Below, one piece after another: positions 9,362-18,440 of a stretch of 64,000 nucleotides of DNA; within the stretch, counting starts at the first letter, position 1; each line of letters opens with the position of its first letter. The notes below the pieces were generated by a model. That model saw only the letters and a program-made list of their open reading frames with translations, was not told the origin of the DNA and ran no database searches. Origin of the DNA: Bryobacterales bacterium (GTDB lineage Bacteria; Acidobacteriota; Terriglobia; Bryobacterales; UBA6623); the NCBI GenBank assembly GCA_022824585.1, contig JAJDZN010000153.1:40095-104094 (forward strand), in the 5' to 3' direction. A program made the position numbers and the translations under genes.

Positions 9362-10633
9362 TCAGTCGATCCCCTGAACCGGTCCCAAATGGGCGAGGCC
9401 GAAGCGGTAGAAGCGGACTTCTCCGTAGTTTTCGCCCGATTCATTCGAAGCCTCAACCGCCAGCCCGATCGTGCCGTCGGCTAGGCGCTGCAATACCGAA
9501 TAGGCGGCAAACCCTTGATTGAATGTGACTGGGTTGCTGAAGGACTGGCCTTCGTCGTAGCTAGTCCACACCGTAATGTTGTTGCGGTTCAGGCCGTCTT
9601 TCCCGCGGGGGCCCGAAAACAAGATGATGTCGCGCTCATCCCCCGCTCGGCTGGCCGAATACCGGATCATCGAGGCGTCGACCGGAGTGATCGGAATGCT
9701 GTCGGGTCGGTCTGGGCTCCACGTGATACCCCCATCTGCGCTGCGATGGCGGCGGCGATAATCTCCGTCGTTCTGGCGCCCGTCAAGCAGGACCGTGCCG
9801 TCGGTCAGTTCGACAATCTCATCCTCGTTGGCGTCCGGTCCGGGACTTACTTGACCCACCTGCCAACTCGCCCCGTGGTCGTCCGAATAGTATGCGAAGG
9901 GCCGCACCGAGGCAGGCCCGTCCGGTGTTTCGGAGCCGCTTCGCTTAGCAGGAATCAGCAATCGGCCGTTGGCTCCGCTGTCCTGGCCCTGCCAGCGGAG
10001 TTGGATGCCGCTACCGGGTCCGGGCTCCGCCTGCCGCCAATACAGCCCGTCCGCCGTGTCGTGAGGCTCGTCGGGATAGAGAACTTGGCGCCGGTCCGAC
10101 CAAGTCCGCCCGTGATCGGTGCTGGAGCGCACCCAGACGACCTGGTTGCCGTCGGCGGAGTCCGGGTCCTGGCCGTGAGACACAGTTATGGGCCCCACAT
10201 CCGGCCACTGCCCGTAGAACAGAAAAACCTCGCCGGTCGATTCGTCAAGGACCGGCGTCGGATCCGCGAAATCCACAAAGACGCCGTTTGGCCGGAACCC
10301 GGACTCGATGACTACGAGGGGCTCCCAGGTCTCGCCCGAATCAGTGCTCCGCCGCAGGACTAGGTCGATTGGGGCATTCTCGTCTCGGCGGGGGTCGCTG
10401 CCATCGCCGCGACGGCCCTCGGCGAACAGGAGAATCGAGCCATCTTGGGCAACAATCATGCCCGGAATGCGGAACGTGTGGTACCGGTCCCGCTCCGTGA
10501 CGTACTCCCCTTTGGGGGAAACGAACGGCCGCGACACGGAAATAGCCTCTTCGACGGCTGGCGGGCCCGAAGCGCAGCTTGCGATCGCGATAAGGACGAT
10601 GGCGCGCTCCGCGAGCCCTCTTGTCTGAGGCAT
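9362..10633 (-). CDS. Sialidase (BNR/Asp-box) family protein
   Basis: FRIP motif (TFRIPGM) and four Asp boxes (STDSGETW, STDHGRTW, SDDHGASW, SADGGITW). Confidence 0.88.
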   Translation of the reverse strand: MPQTRGLAERAIVLIAIASCASGPPAVEEAISVSRPFVSPKGEYVTERDRYHTFRIPGMIVAQDGSILLFAEGRRGDGSDPRRDENAPIDLVLRRSTDSGETWEPLVVIESGFRPNGVFVDFADPTPVLDESTGEVFLFYGQWPDVGPITVSHGQDPDSADGNQVVWVRSSTDHGRTWSDRRQVLYPDEPHDTADGLYWRQAEPGPGSGIQLRWQGQDSGANGRLLIPAKRSGSETPDGPASVRPFAYYSDDHGASWQVGQVSPGPDANEDEIVELTDGTVLLDGRQNDGDYRRRHRSADGGITWSPDRPDSIPITPVDASMIRYSASRAGDERDIILFSGPRGKDGLNRNNITVWTSYDEGQSFSNPVTFNQGFAAYSVLQRLADGTIGLAVEASNESGENYGEVRFYRFGLAHLGPVQGID

Positions 10634-10771
10634 TAGACGTGTCTCGCGGGTCGATTGTAGCGTCTACGGGGTCGGCACGAGATTGTCTGGCAGGAGGCAG
10701 GTAGGACGCGCTTTGACGGCCAAGCCAATCACCAAGGGCGGCCTCTGGCTTCGGGCTGTCGATCCCTGGAC

Positions 10772-10777
10772 TATACT
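10772..10777 (+). promoter_or_regulatory. Candidate -10 box (TATACT) 10 nt upstream of ATG 10788
   Basis: tatact directly upstream of the hydrophobic N-terminus MLVALLLSLFACATAAG. Confidence 0.45.
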
Positions 10778-10787
10778 GGCGAGCGCC

Positions 10788-13304
10788 ATGCTCGTAGCAC
10801 TGCTGCTTTCGCTATTTGCTTGCGCAACCGCTGCAGGGCAGATCTCCTCGGTCGAGCCCGTCGGCACGGAATTGCGTTCGGATGACCTCCCGGATATCTC
10901 CGCGGCAGGCGACGGGACGCTCTGGCTGGTGTGGATGTCACACGACGCCCGACGCGATGAGATCAACCTCCGCCAATATCGAGATGGCAACTGGAGCAAC
11001 GTGCTGTTGGTTCCCGGCGGCGATGGCGACATCTGGCTGCCGCAAGTCGCTCTGGACAGCCAGAACCGCGTGTGGGTGGTGTGGTCAGCCCGGCGCATCG
11101 GCAACTGGGACCTGTATGCCCGCCGCTACGACCCGGAGACCGAGTCCTGGGGCGACTTGGTTCGCCTCACAGATCATCGCCTTCCCGACATCTATCCCAG
11201 CCTCGCTGCTAGGGACGGCAAGCTCGCGGTGGCCTGGCAAGGATTCCGAGGAAGCGAGTCGGATATCCTCCTCCGCACGTTCTCCGACGGCAATTGGTCT
11301 GAGACAGTTTCCGTCAGCGGCCGGCCGGGGAACGACTGGAGCCCGGCCGTCGCGCTCGATTCGCGGGGAACGGCTTGGGTGGCCTACGACAGCTACCGCA
11401 ATGGCAACTACGACGTGTACTTGGTAGGCCTGCGGGATGGCAGTACAGCAGTCGACGAAATGGCGGTCGCCGAGACCCCGCTGTTCGAGGCCCGGCCCTC
11501 TGTCGCCGTCGATCCGGACGACCGCGTCTGGGTCGCTTGGGAGAGTGGCGGAGCCAACTGGGGCAAGGACAACGGCTACAACTACCGCTACCAGATGCCT
11601 GAGTCCAAAACGGAACTCGCGTGCGGTACGTGCTTCGGTCCTGGCGTGATGCTCGGAGCGGAGCGCACAATCCACCTGCGCGCCTTCGCCAACGGCCGGC
11701 TGCAGGCTCCCGCCCGGCCCGTGCAAGCGGCATTTGAGGCCGATGCCGGACGCTATGTCTATCGCCCGCAAGTCCTTCTCGACGCCAGCGGCAATCCTCT
11801 TGTCGCGGCCAAGTGCCTCCTAGGCTCGGGCGCCACGCGAAGGAGAGGATGGGAGTACCGGCTCACCCGCTACGACGGAGAAGGCTGGAGCACGCCCGAG
11901 GTGATCCCCAACAGCAAGGGTCGCCTTAGCACGTGGCTCAGGTCCGCCGTGGCGAGCGACGGCAGCCTGTGGCTGGTCTGGCCGACTGACAACCGCCGGG
12001 AAGACTACCTCACTCGGCCTGTCCGGTTCCAAGTCTACGCCGGCAAGACCACCAGCGCGGACCCTCCCGACCGCATACAGTTCTCTGAGCCCGAGATACT
12101 ATCTGTCGAGGCGGCTCCGGGCCATGCGGACGAGCAGGGAGATCTGGCGGCGATTCGGAGCTACCGCGCCGAGATTCAGGGCCGCGCAGCGCGCATCGTC
12201 CGGGGAGACCTGCACCGTCACACGGAACTGAGCTGGGATGCGGGCGGCACCATTGACGGCTCGCTGCCGGAGTTCTACCGCTACATGCTCGACGCCGCCA
12301 GCATGGACTTCGGGGCCTCGACGGACCACCAGGGAGGCGCACACGACTACTGGTGGTGGTACTCGCAGAAGATGACCGACATGCACCACCTTCCCGGCAC
12401 TTACGTCAGCCTGTTCGGATACGAGCGCAGCATCAACTACCCAATGGGGCACCACAACGTGTTTTTCGCCGACCGCTCCGGCGAGGTGGTCCCGTTCTAC
12501 CTGAAGCGCTGGGTGCCGGGCTACTTGCTGGCCGACCAAGCGGATAGGGGTGACCAGCCCGGGGTGGTGCCGCCCCAAGAGCGTGACGGGAACAATGACG
12601 TCGTCGACCCGCGGGTAACTGACAATGACACGCTGCTCTTGTTCGAGCAAGTTCGGCGCATGGGGGGCGTGGCGATCGCCCACACCTCCGCGACCAACAT
12701 GGGCACGGATTGGCGATTCCACGATCCCGAAGCGGCTCCTGTCGTGGAGATCTTCCAAGGCGACCGCACCAGCTACGAGCACGACGGCGCGCCGCTTTCG
12801 GCGCGGAGCCCTGCACCGCGGGATGCTCCGGGAGGCTATCGTCCGGCGGGGTTTGTCAACCATGCTCTGGCCAAGGGCTATACCCTCGGGACCATCGCAA
12901 GTTCCGACCACTACTCTACGCACTACTCGTACGCGATGGTCTACACGACTTCCTTCACGAGGCAAGGGGTCTTGGACGCTATACGGCGCCGACACACCTA
13001 CGGTGCCACCGACAACATCATTCTCGACGTGCGCATGGGCAATCACTTCATGGGGGATCGCTTGCGGGCGTCCGACGCGCAGCCCTTGCGAGTGCGCGTG
13101 CGTGGCACGGGAGAAATCGCGCGGGTGCATATCCTACGGGACGGCCAGTTGGCCCACACGCATCGGCCGACAGCGCAGGAAGCCGATTTCGAATACACCG
13201 ATGCCGATTTCGGCGGCACAGGCAGTTCTCATTACTACTACGTGCGGGTCGAGCAGGCTGACGGCCAAGTCGCCTGGGGCAGCCCTCTGTGGGTCGATTA
13301 CTGA
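10788..13304 (+). CDS. DUF3604 (PHP-like) protein with N-terminal beta-propeller-like repeats
   Basis: RGDLHRHTELSWD, STDHQGGAHDYWWWYSQKM, GYERSINYPMGHHNVFF are DUF3604-like; N-terminus has repeated 'W(L/V)VW' blades. Start placed at the signal-peptide ATG. Confidence 0.85.
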   Translation: MLVALLLSLFACATAAGQISSVEPVGTELRSDDLPDISAAGDGTLWLVWMSHDARRDEINLRQYRDGNWSNVLLVPGGDGDIWLPQVALDSQNRVWVVWSARRIGNWDLYARRYDPETESWGDLVRLTDHRLPDIYPSLAARDGKLAVAWQGFRGSESDILLRTFSDGNWSETVSVSGRPGNDWSPAVALDSRGTAWVAYDSYRNGNYDVYLVGLRDGSTAVDEMAVAETPLFEARPSVAVDPDDRVWVAWESGGANWGKDNGYNYRYQMPESKTELACGTCFGPGVMLGAERTIHLRAFANGRLQAPARPVQAAFEADAGRYVYRPQVLLDASGNPLVAAKCLLGSGATRRRGWEYRLTRYDGEGWSTPEVIPNSKGRLSTWLRSAVASDGSLWLVWPTDNRREDYLTRPVRFQVYAGKTTSADPPDRIQFSEPEILSVEAAPGHADEQGDLAAIRSYRAEIQGRAARIVRGDLHRHTELSWDAGGTIDGSLPEFYRYMLDAASMDFGASTDHQGGAHDYWWWYSQKMTDMHHLPGTYVSLFGYERSINYPMGHHNVFFADRSGEVVPFYLKRWVPGYLLADQADRGDQPGVVPPQERDGNNDVVDPRVTDNDTLLLFEQVRRMGGVAIAHTSATNMGTDWRFHDPEAAPVVEIFQGDRTSYEHDGAPLSARSPAPRDAPGGYRPAGFVNHALAKGYTLGTIASSDHYSTHYSYAMVYTTSFTRQGVLDAIRRRHTYGATDNIILDVRMGNHFMGDRLRASDAQPLRVRVRGTGEIARVHILRDGQLAHTHRPTAQEADFEYTDADFGGTGSSHYYYVRVEQADGQVAWGSPLWVDY

Positions 13305-13638
13305 GCCTTGCTCGCGCCGTTGTTTCCGCTCCGGTCGGGAGGCGGGACTCGGTCGGACGCCGGATGCGCTGAACGAGCCAGGCGTAACCGAAGACAGGCG
13401 CCTGGCCCTGATGGCGAGCGTGGAGCGATTCTTGGAGCGCAGGACTCGCTGGCACCGCCGAAGCGCCCGCTCAGCGGAGCCAAGCACTGCTTGTTAGGTG
13501 GCAGGATTCGAGCACCGTGCCCTCTCACCGGGCTGGCGTAGGGCCGAATTCGGTCTCACGCGTTCCGCCTGCTGGCCACTCCCCATGACTTGGCAGGAGG
13601 AACCGAGTTGTTGCTGTCCGAAGCGGCGACAGTTCCCG

Positions 13639-14892
13639 TCATTGTTCCGTGGCCGAGCGGTCGACTTCTTCCCCGTTCAGGTAGACGCTGACGAGGCGGC
13701 GAGTGTTCGTGATGTCGTCGAGCGGATTGGCGTTGAGCACCAAGAAGTCCGCGCGCTTGCCGACTTCGAGAGTGCCGGCGTCAGCGAGACCCAACAAAGC
13801 CGCTGAATTACGAGTCGCGGCCACGATGACCTGAGCCGGAGTCATGCCGGCTGCCACCATGTCCTCCATCTCCACGTGCGGCGCCCATGGGGTGTTGCCG
13901 TCAGTTCCTAGCGCGATAGTGACACCCTCGGCGCTCAGTCGCGCCAAGTTCCTCGCTTGGATCGCGAAAACGGCCTGCGCGTCCGGGTCGTCGACAGACC
14001 CCGCTTGCAACTCTTCCAGCTCGTCCGGCGGGAGGGTGCCGCCCAGCCAGCTCAAGTCCGCCGCCACGCCTCGATTGGGGAGGTTTGGAACTAGGACGAC
14101 GTCCGGACGCTCTTTGAACAGCCCGATGATCTCTTCGTCTACGTCAGTGTCCCTCACGCCGTGAGCGAACGCGTCGATTCCGGCCCTCAACAATCCCTTG
14201 GTGTCTGCGAGAGCGAAAATATGGGCTGTGACGGGAATGTCGTGCCGATGGGCCTCGTCGATGATTGCGCCATATAGTTCCGGCGACAGCTTCTCGTATT
14301 GCCCATCGCGGCTGTCGACCCAGATCTTGATAATGTCGACCTTCCGTGCCGCTTCATCCCGCACCGCCTGGCGGGCTTCGTCCTCCGTGCTCACCCAATA
14401 GGGGATTTCCGAGCGCCCGGGTTCGGGCGAGGTAATCCCTACGCCAGCCGAACGAAAGCGGGCCGCGCCAGGGATTTCTTCCGCGCGGATCGACAGGTCG
14501 CGCGTATCTCGCCCAAGACTCATCGCGGCGCTCACCCCGTATCGCGCTCGAGCCCGGAGGTCTTCGATCAACGCGTCGCGTTCCTGATTGAGGTGAGTGT
14601 GCGTGTCGATGATGGCGGGCATGACTGTCATCCCGGCCAAGTCCACGCGTTTCGCGCCTGGCCAACCGTCCATCTCGGCTGCTGGGCCGACCTCGACGAG
14701 CCGACCGCCATCGACTACCAAGGCAGCGTTCTCGACGGGCGGACTGCCGTCGCCAACGATCAGCCGTGCGCCCTCGAACACGACGGCGCTGGAAGCCGGG
14801 GGTGACTCACATCCCTGGCTGGCGAGCAGGCCAAGCACCAACGGCAACGCAATCGCACCCGCTCGACTGAATCTCGGACTCTTCCCGAACAT
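13639..14892 (-). CDS. Amidohydrolase-family lipoprotein
   Basis: MPAIIDTHTHLNQE, PVTAHIFALADTKG, ALGTDGNTPWAPHVEM; lipoprotein signal LLASQGCES; ggagg upstream of the MFGKSPR start. Confidence 0.88.
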   Translation of the reverse strand: MFGKSPRFSRAGAIALPLVLGLLASQGCESPPASSAVVFEGARLIVGDGSPPVENAALVVDGGRLVEVGPAAEMDGWPGAKRVDLAGMTVMPAIIDTHTHLNQERDALIEDLRARARYGVSAAMSLGRDTRDLSIRAEEIPGAARFRSAGVGITSPEPGRSEIPYWVSTEDEARQAVRDEAARKVDIIKIWVDSRDGQYEKLSPELYGAIIDEAHRHDIPVTAHIFALADTKGLLRAGIDAFAHGVRDTDVDEEIIGLFKERPDVVLVPNLPNRGVAADLSWLGGTLPPDELEELQAGSVDDPDAQAVFAIQARNLARLSAEGVTIALGTDGNTPWAPHVEMEDMVAAGMTPAQVIVAATRNSAALLGLADAGTLEVGKRADFLVLNANPLDDITNTRRLVSVYLNGEEVDRSATEQ

Positions 14893-14911
14893 GATCTTTG
14901 CCTCCCTTGAC

Positions 14912-16615
14912 TCAAACCTTGGAGTGAACGAGTTCTCCGCCCACAATGGTTCGCACAACCTCAATCTCCTTGATGCGATCCGGCTCGACCTCATGCGGGT
15001 CCTCGGCCAGGACGACAAAGTCCGCCAGCTTGCCGGCCTCGATCGATCCCTTCTGACTCTCTTCGAACGATGCATGGGCGCCATTGATCGTGCATACCCG
15101 TAACGCCTCGTCGACGCTGATGCGCTGGTTCGGGCCCCACTCGCGGCCTTGCATGTCCTTGCGCGTGACCATGCTCTGGATCGCCATCATCGGTTCATAC
15201 GGTCCCGGCGTGTAGTCGGAGGCCCCGGCTACGGCGATCCCGTAATCGAGAAACCAACGGTGGGCGAACATCGAGCGCATCTTCTCCTCGCCGTACTCGA
15301 CCCACTTGTTCCCGTGGTAGTGCACGTAGGTGTAGAACGGCGTCGGAATCACGCCGAGCTCTTTGATGCGCCGAAGCAATGGTGGGTTGACCAGCGAGCA
15401 GTGCTCGATTCGATAGCGGGGGTGCTGCCTCGCGGACGCTTGCTGGACGCGCTCGTATGCGTTCAGAACCATGTCGATGGTCACGTCACCGTTGGCGTGG
15501 ATCGCGACCTGGAAGCCGTGGCGGTCTGCGTCGTTGACGGCCTCGTCGATCTCTTCTTGCGACATCGTCAAGATTCCGAAATCGTCTGGACGGCCCTCGA
15601 ACGGAGTGCTCATTCGCATAGTGCGCTCAGAAGCGGAGCCGTCAGCGACGTACTTGACGGCACCGATGCGCAGGCGGTCGTCGCCAAATCCGGTTGAGAC
15701 GCCGGCCTGCTTGAGGCCCCGGAACAACGCGCTGCCGCCGGAGGGGAACAGGTACGTGCGGAATCGGAGTTCCCCGGCATCGTACGCGTCTTCGTAGGCG
15801 ATCAAGGCATCAGTTCCGCCCCCGGTCTGGTGAACGGACGTGAGCCCGGCCGCCGTCATCAACTCGGAGATCAGCTTCACTCCCGCCCGGCGTTGCTCCC
15901 GAGTGCTGCCCGACGGAATGAGCCTACGAAGTGGGGCTCTCGCGTGCTCGGCGACAAGCCCGGTTAGCTCGCCAGACTCGCGATAGAACCTGCCTCCTTG
16001 CGGGTCCGGAGTCTGTGCGGTAATTCCAGCAAGCTGGAAAGCCTTGCTGTTGTAGACCGCCGTATGCCCACCGCGGTGGCGGACCTCGACCGGATGGTCG
16101 GGGGCGATCACGTCGAGGTCACGACGGTTGATGGGGCGCCCCTCGTCAAGCTTCGTATCGTCGTACTTGAAGCCGACCACCCATTCACCTGGCGGGGTGG
16201 TCTCAACCCGCTTCCGCAGGGCCGCTTGGATCGCCTTCACGCTGCGAAGGTCGACGTTTACTTGCAGAAGCTCATCAACGCCCGCCCCGGAAGGGTGCGA
16301 GTGGGCATCGATGAAGCCCGGCGTGACAGTCATCCCTTCGGCGTCGATCACCGTGGTGTTGGCGCCGGCGATAGGACGGATGTCGTCGGTCCGGCCTACA
16401 GCAACGAATCGTGACCCTTTGACTGCAAGCGCCTCCGCGCGAGGCTGAGTCTCGTCCACTGTGAAGATCCGCGCATTGTGCAGTACGAGATCGGGTGCGG
16501 CAGAGCCGTCTGCCAACGACCCGCGCGAGCCCCATTGACAGCCCTGAGAGCAAACAGCGCCCGCCAACCCCACAGATTGGAGCAATTCCCTGCGGGTGTG
16601 AAGAATCTGCTGCAT
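14912..16615 (-). CDS. Amidohydrolase family protein, YtcJ-like
   Basis: VTPGFIDAHSHPSG, QVAIHANGDVTIDMVLNAYE, GASDYTPGPYEPMMAIQSMVTR; Tat-like N-terminus MQQILHTRRELLQSVGLAGAVC. Confidence 0.9.
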   Translation of the reverse strand: MQQILHTRRELLQSVGLAGAVCSQGCQWGSRGSLADGSAAPDLVLHNARIFTVDETQPRAEALAVKGSRFVAVGRTDDIRPIAGANTTVIDAEGMTVTPGFIDAHSHPSGAGVDELLQVNVDLRSVKAIQAALRKRVETTPPGEWVVGFKYDDTKLDEGRPINRRDLDVIAPDHPVEVRHRGGHTAVYNSKAFQLAGITAQTPDPQGGRFYRESGELTGLVAEHARAPLRRLIPSGSTREQRRAGVKLISELMTAAGLTSVHQTGGGTDALIAYEDAYDAGELRFRTYLFPSGGSALFRGLKQAGVSTGFGDDRLRIGAVKYVADGSASERTMRMSTPFEGRPDDFGILTMSQEEIDEAVNDADRHGFQVAIHANGDVTIDMVLNAYERVQQASARQHPRYRIEHCSLVNPPLLRRIKELGVIPTPFYTYVHYHGNKWVEYGEEKMRSMFAHRWFLDYGIAVAGASDYTPGPYEPMMAIQSMVTRKDMQGREWGPNQRISVDEALRVCTINGAHASFEESQKGSIEAGKLADFVVLAEDPHEVEPDRIKEIEVVRTIVGGELVHSKV

Positions 16616-17198
16616 CGCTTGGACGGCTCGATTGTAAGTCCTGCACCCGCTTGCAAGGGACCTAAGGACCGCGCTGAGGGGGCGCAAGCTCCAGATCGGC
16701 GCCCGGTACGTCTCCTATTCCTGGGATTCGTTGCAAGAGCCTCGCGAAACCGGGAGGTTGTTGTTCTCAGCCCAGCAGCTACGTCGACTGCAGCGAAGCT
16801 ACCAATCGGGGGTTCGAAGCTGATCTGCGTTGTTGAGCCGCTCCCCTGGATTCTTCGCGGCGTCGGGGCCGCGCTCATCACGACACAGCGATCGGCGATT
16901 GAGGATCAGGGCAAGTCGAGAACTGACACTGGACTGGCTGCCGGAAGGGTCTTGGAGCCGAATTTGACCGGATCGCTTGTCCATTGGACACAACGCTTCC
17001 GTCTTCGGTGGCAGCCTTTCCGGCAGGAGGTTCGAGCCCGAATGGCCCAAGAGAACGAGGCCTGAGCACGATTCGGCGTCGATGCGATAGCGTCGGGCAA
17101 TATCCCTAATCGGCACCCAAACTTCCATCTCGAACGCATCATCCGGCCAAGTTCTGGCGTTGCGGGAGCGCGTGAGCCGCTGGGCCAAAATGGAGTAG

Positions 17199-18305
17199 AT
17201 GCAGTCTGCCGGGTTGATCGCGGGAGCCGCGCTATTCGCGATCTTCGCGGTGGCGGGCCTCGCTTCCGAGCTAGCTACGCCGGGCTACCAATACCAATTC
17301 CCCCGCGACCACTTTGAACACCCGAACTTCGCAATGGAATGGTGGTACTACACCGGCAACCTGGCGGATGCCGGGGGTCGCAAGTTCGGCTTCGAACTGA
17401 CGTTCTTCAGGGCGGCCTCCGGGCGCGAGGAAGCCGCGAGCACCGCTTGGGACCTGAATCAGGTCTACGTAGCGCACTTCGCAGTGACAGACATTGCGGG
17501 CCAGCGCCTGATCCATCGGGAGCGTGCCAACCGCAGCGGCCCGGGCTTGGCCGGCGCGTCTGCAGCGACGGGCACAATCTGGAACGGGAACTGGAGCGTG
17601 AAATTCCTGCTAGGCGATACCGCTACGCCAGCGCAGAAACTGCAGGCTTGGGACGAGGCGGTTTCTTTGGAGCTGTTGCTGGAGCCAGCCAAGGCGCATG
17701 TGATCCACGGCGAGGACGGCATTAGCCGGAAGGGCGGGGAAGACGGTCAAGCCTCGCACTATGTGTCGTTCACCCGTATGCGTACGTCCGGCACCCTCAC
17801 GATCGGGGGCACTGTCCACGAAGTGCAGGGTCTGTCCTGGATGGACCACGAGTTTTTCAGCGAGTACATGGCTTCCGGTGCAGTCGGATGGGATTGGCTG
17901 AGCATTCAACTCGACGATCAGACCGACCTGATGATCGCCGGCATAAGACTGTCGAACGGAGAGTACAGTCCGTATTCCCACGGAACGCTCGTCGATCCGC
18001 AGGGCCTGGCGACGCGGCTGGCCTCGGACGACATCCTGCTCGCTCCCGGACGCATCTGGCAGAGCGACGAAACCGGGGCGAAATACCCTGTGGAATGGTC
18101 GCTTCGGATCCCTCGAGCCGGACTGAGTCTCGACGTGCACCCGTTGCACGACGCCCAAGAGATCGTGAGCCGGTCCGCCGGATTGCCGACTTACTGGGAA
18201 GGTCCCGTGGTGTATTCCGGCAGTCGGTCCGGGACTCCGGTCAACGGTGGCGGATACCTGGAAATGACCGGCTATGATGGGGCGATCGCCTTCGGCGTCG
18301 AATAG
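17199..18305 (+). CDS. AttH/CrtC-like lipocalin (carotenoid 1,2-hydratase superfamily)
   Basis: YQFPRDHFEHPNFAMEWWYYTGNLAD...FGFELTFFR and GLSWMDHEFFSEYMASGAVGWDWLSIQL are characteristic. Confidence 0.88.
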   Translation: MQSAGLIAGAALFAIFAVAGLASELATPGYQYQFPRDHFEHPNFAMEWWYYTGNLADAGGRKFGFELTFFRAASGREEAASTAWDLNQVYVAHFAVTDIAGQRLIHRERANRSGPGLAGASAATGTIWNGNWSVKFLLGDTATPAQKLQAWDEAVSLELLLEPAKAHVIHGEDGISRKGGEDGQASHYVSFTRMRTSGTLTIGGTVHEVQGLSWMDHEFFSEYMASGAVGWDWLSIQLDDQTDLMIAGIRLSNGEYSPYSHGTLVDPQGLATRLASDDILLAPGRIWQSDETGAKYPVEWSLRIPRAGLSLDVHPLHDAQEIVSRSAGLPTYWEGPVVYSGSRSGTPVNGGGYLEMTGYDGAIAFGVE

Positions 18306-18380
18306 GGTACGGTTGCCGCAGCGATCGCCGTGGCCCGAGATTGCCGCGGCGGCGCCACGATCAATCAGGCAGACCCAATA

Positions 18381-18397
18381 GCGGCCGGAACGGCCGC
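18381..18397. terminator. Hairpin between convergent genes
   Basis: gcggccg-gaa-cggccgc, perfect 7-bp stem, no U-tract. Confidence 0.3.
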
Positions 18398-18440
18398 GCT
18401 GCTTCGAACCGCTTGCGGCCGCCAGCACAGGACCGCGGGA

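Noticed and set aside
12099-13130. 343-aa minus-strand ORF
   Set aside because: Antisense of the DUF3604 gene; composition typical of shadow ORFs.
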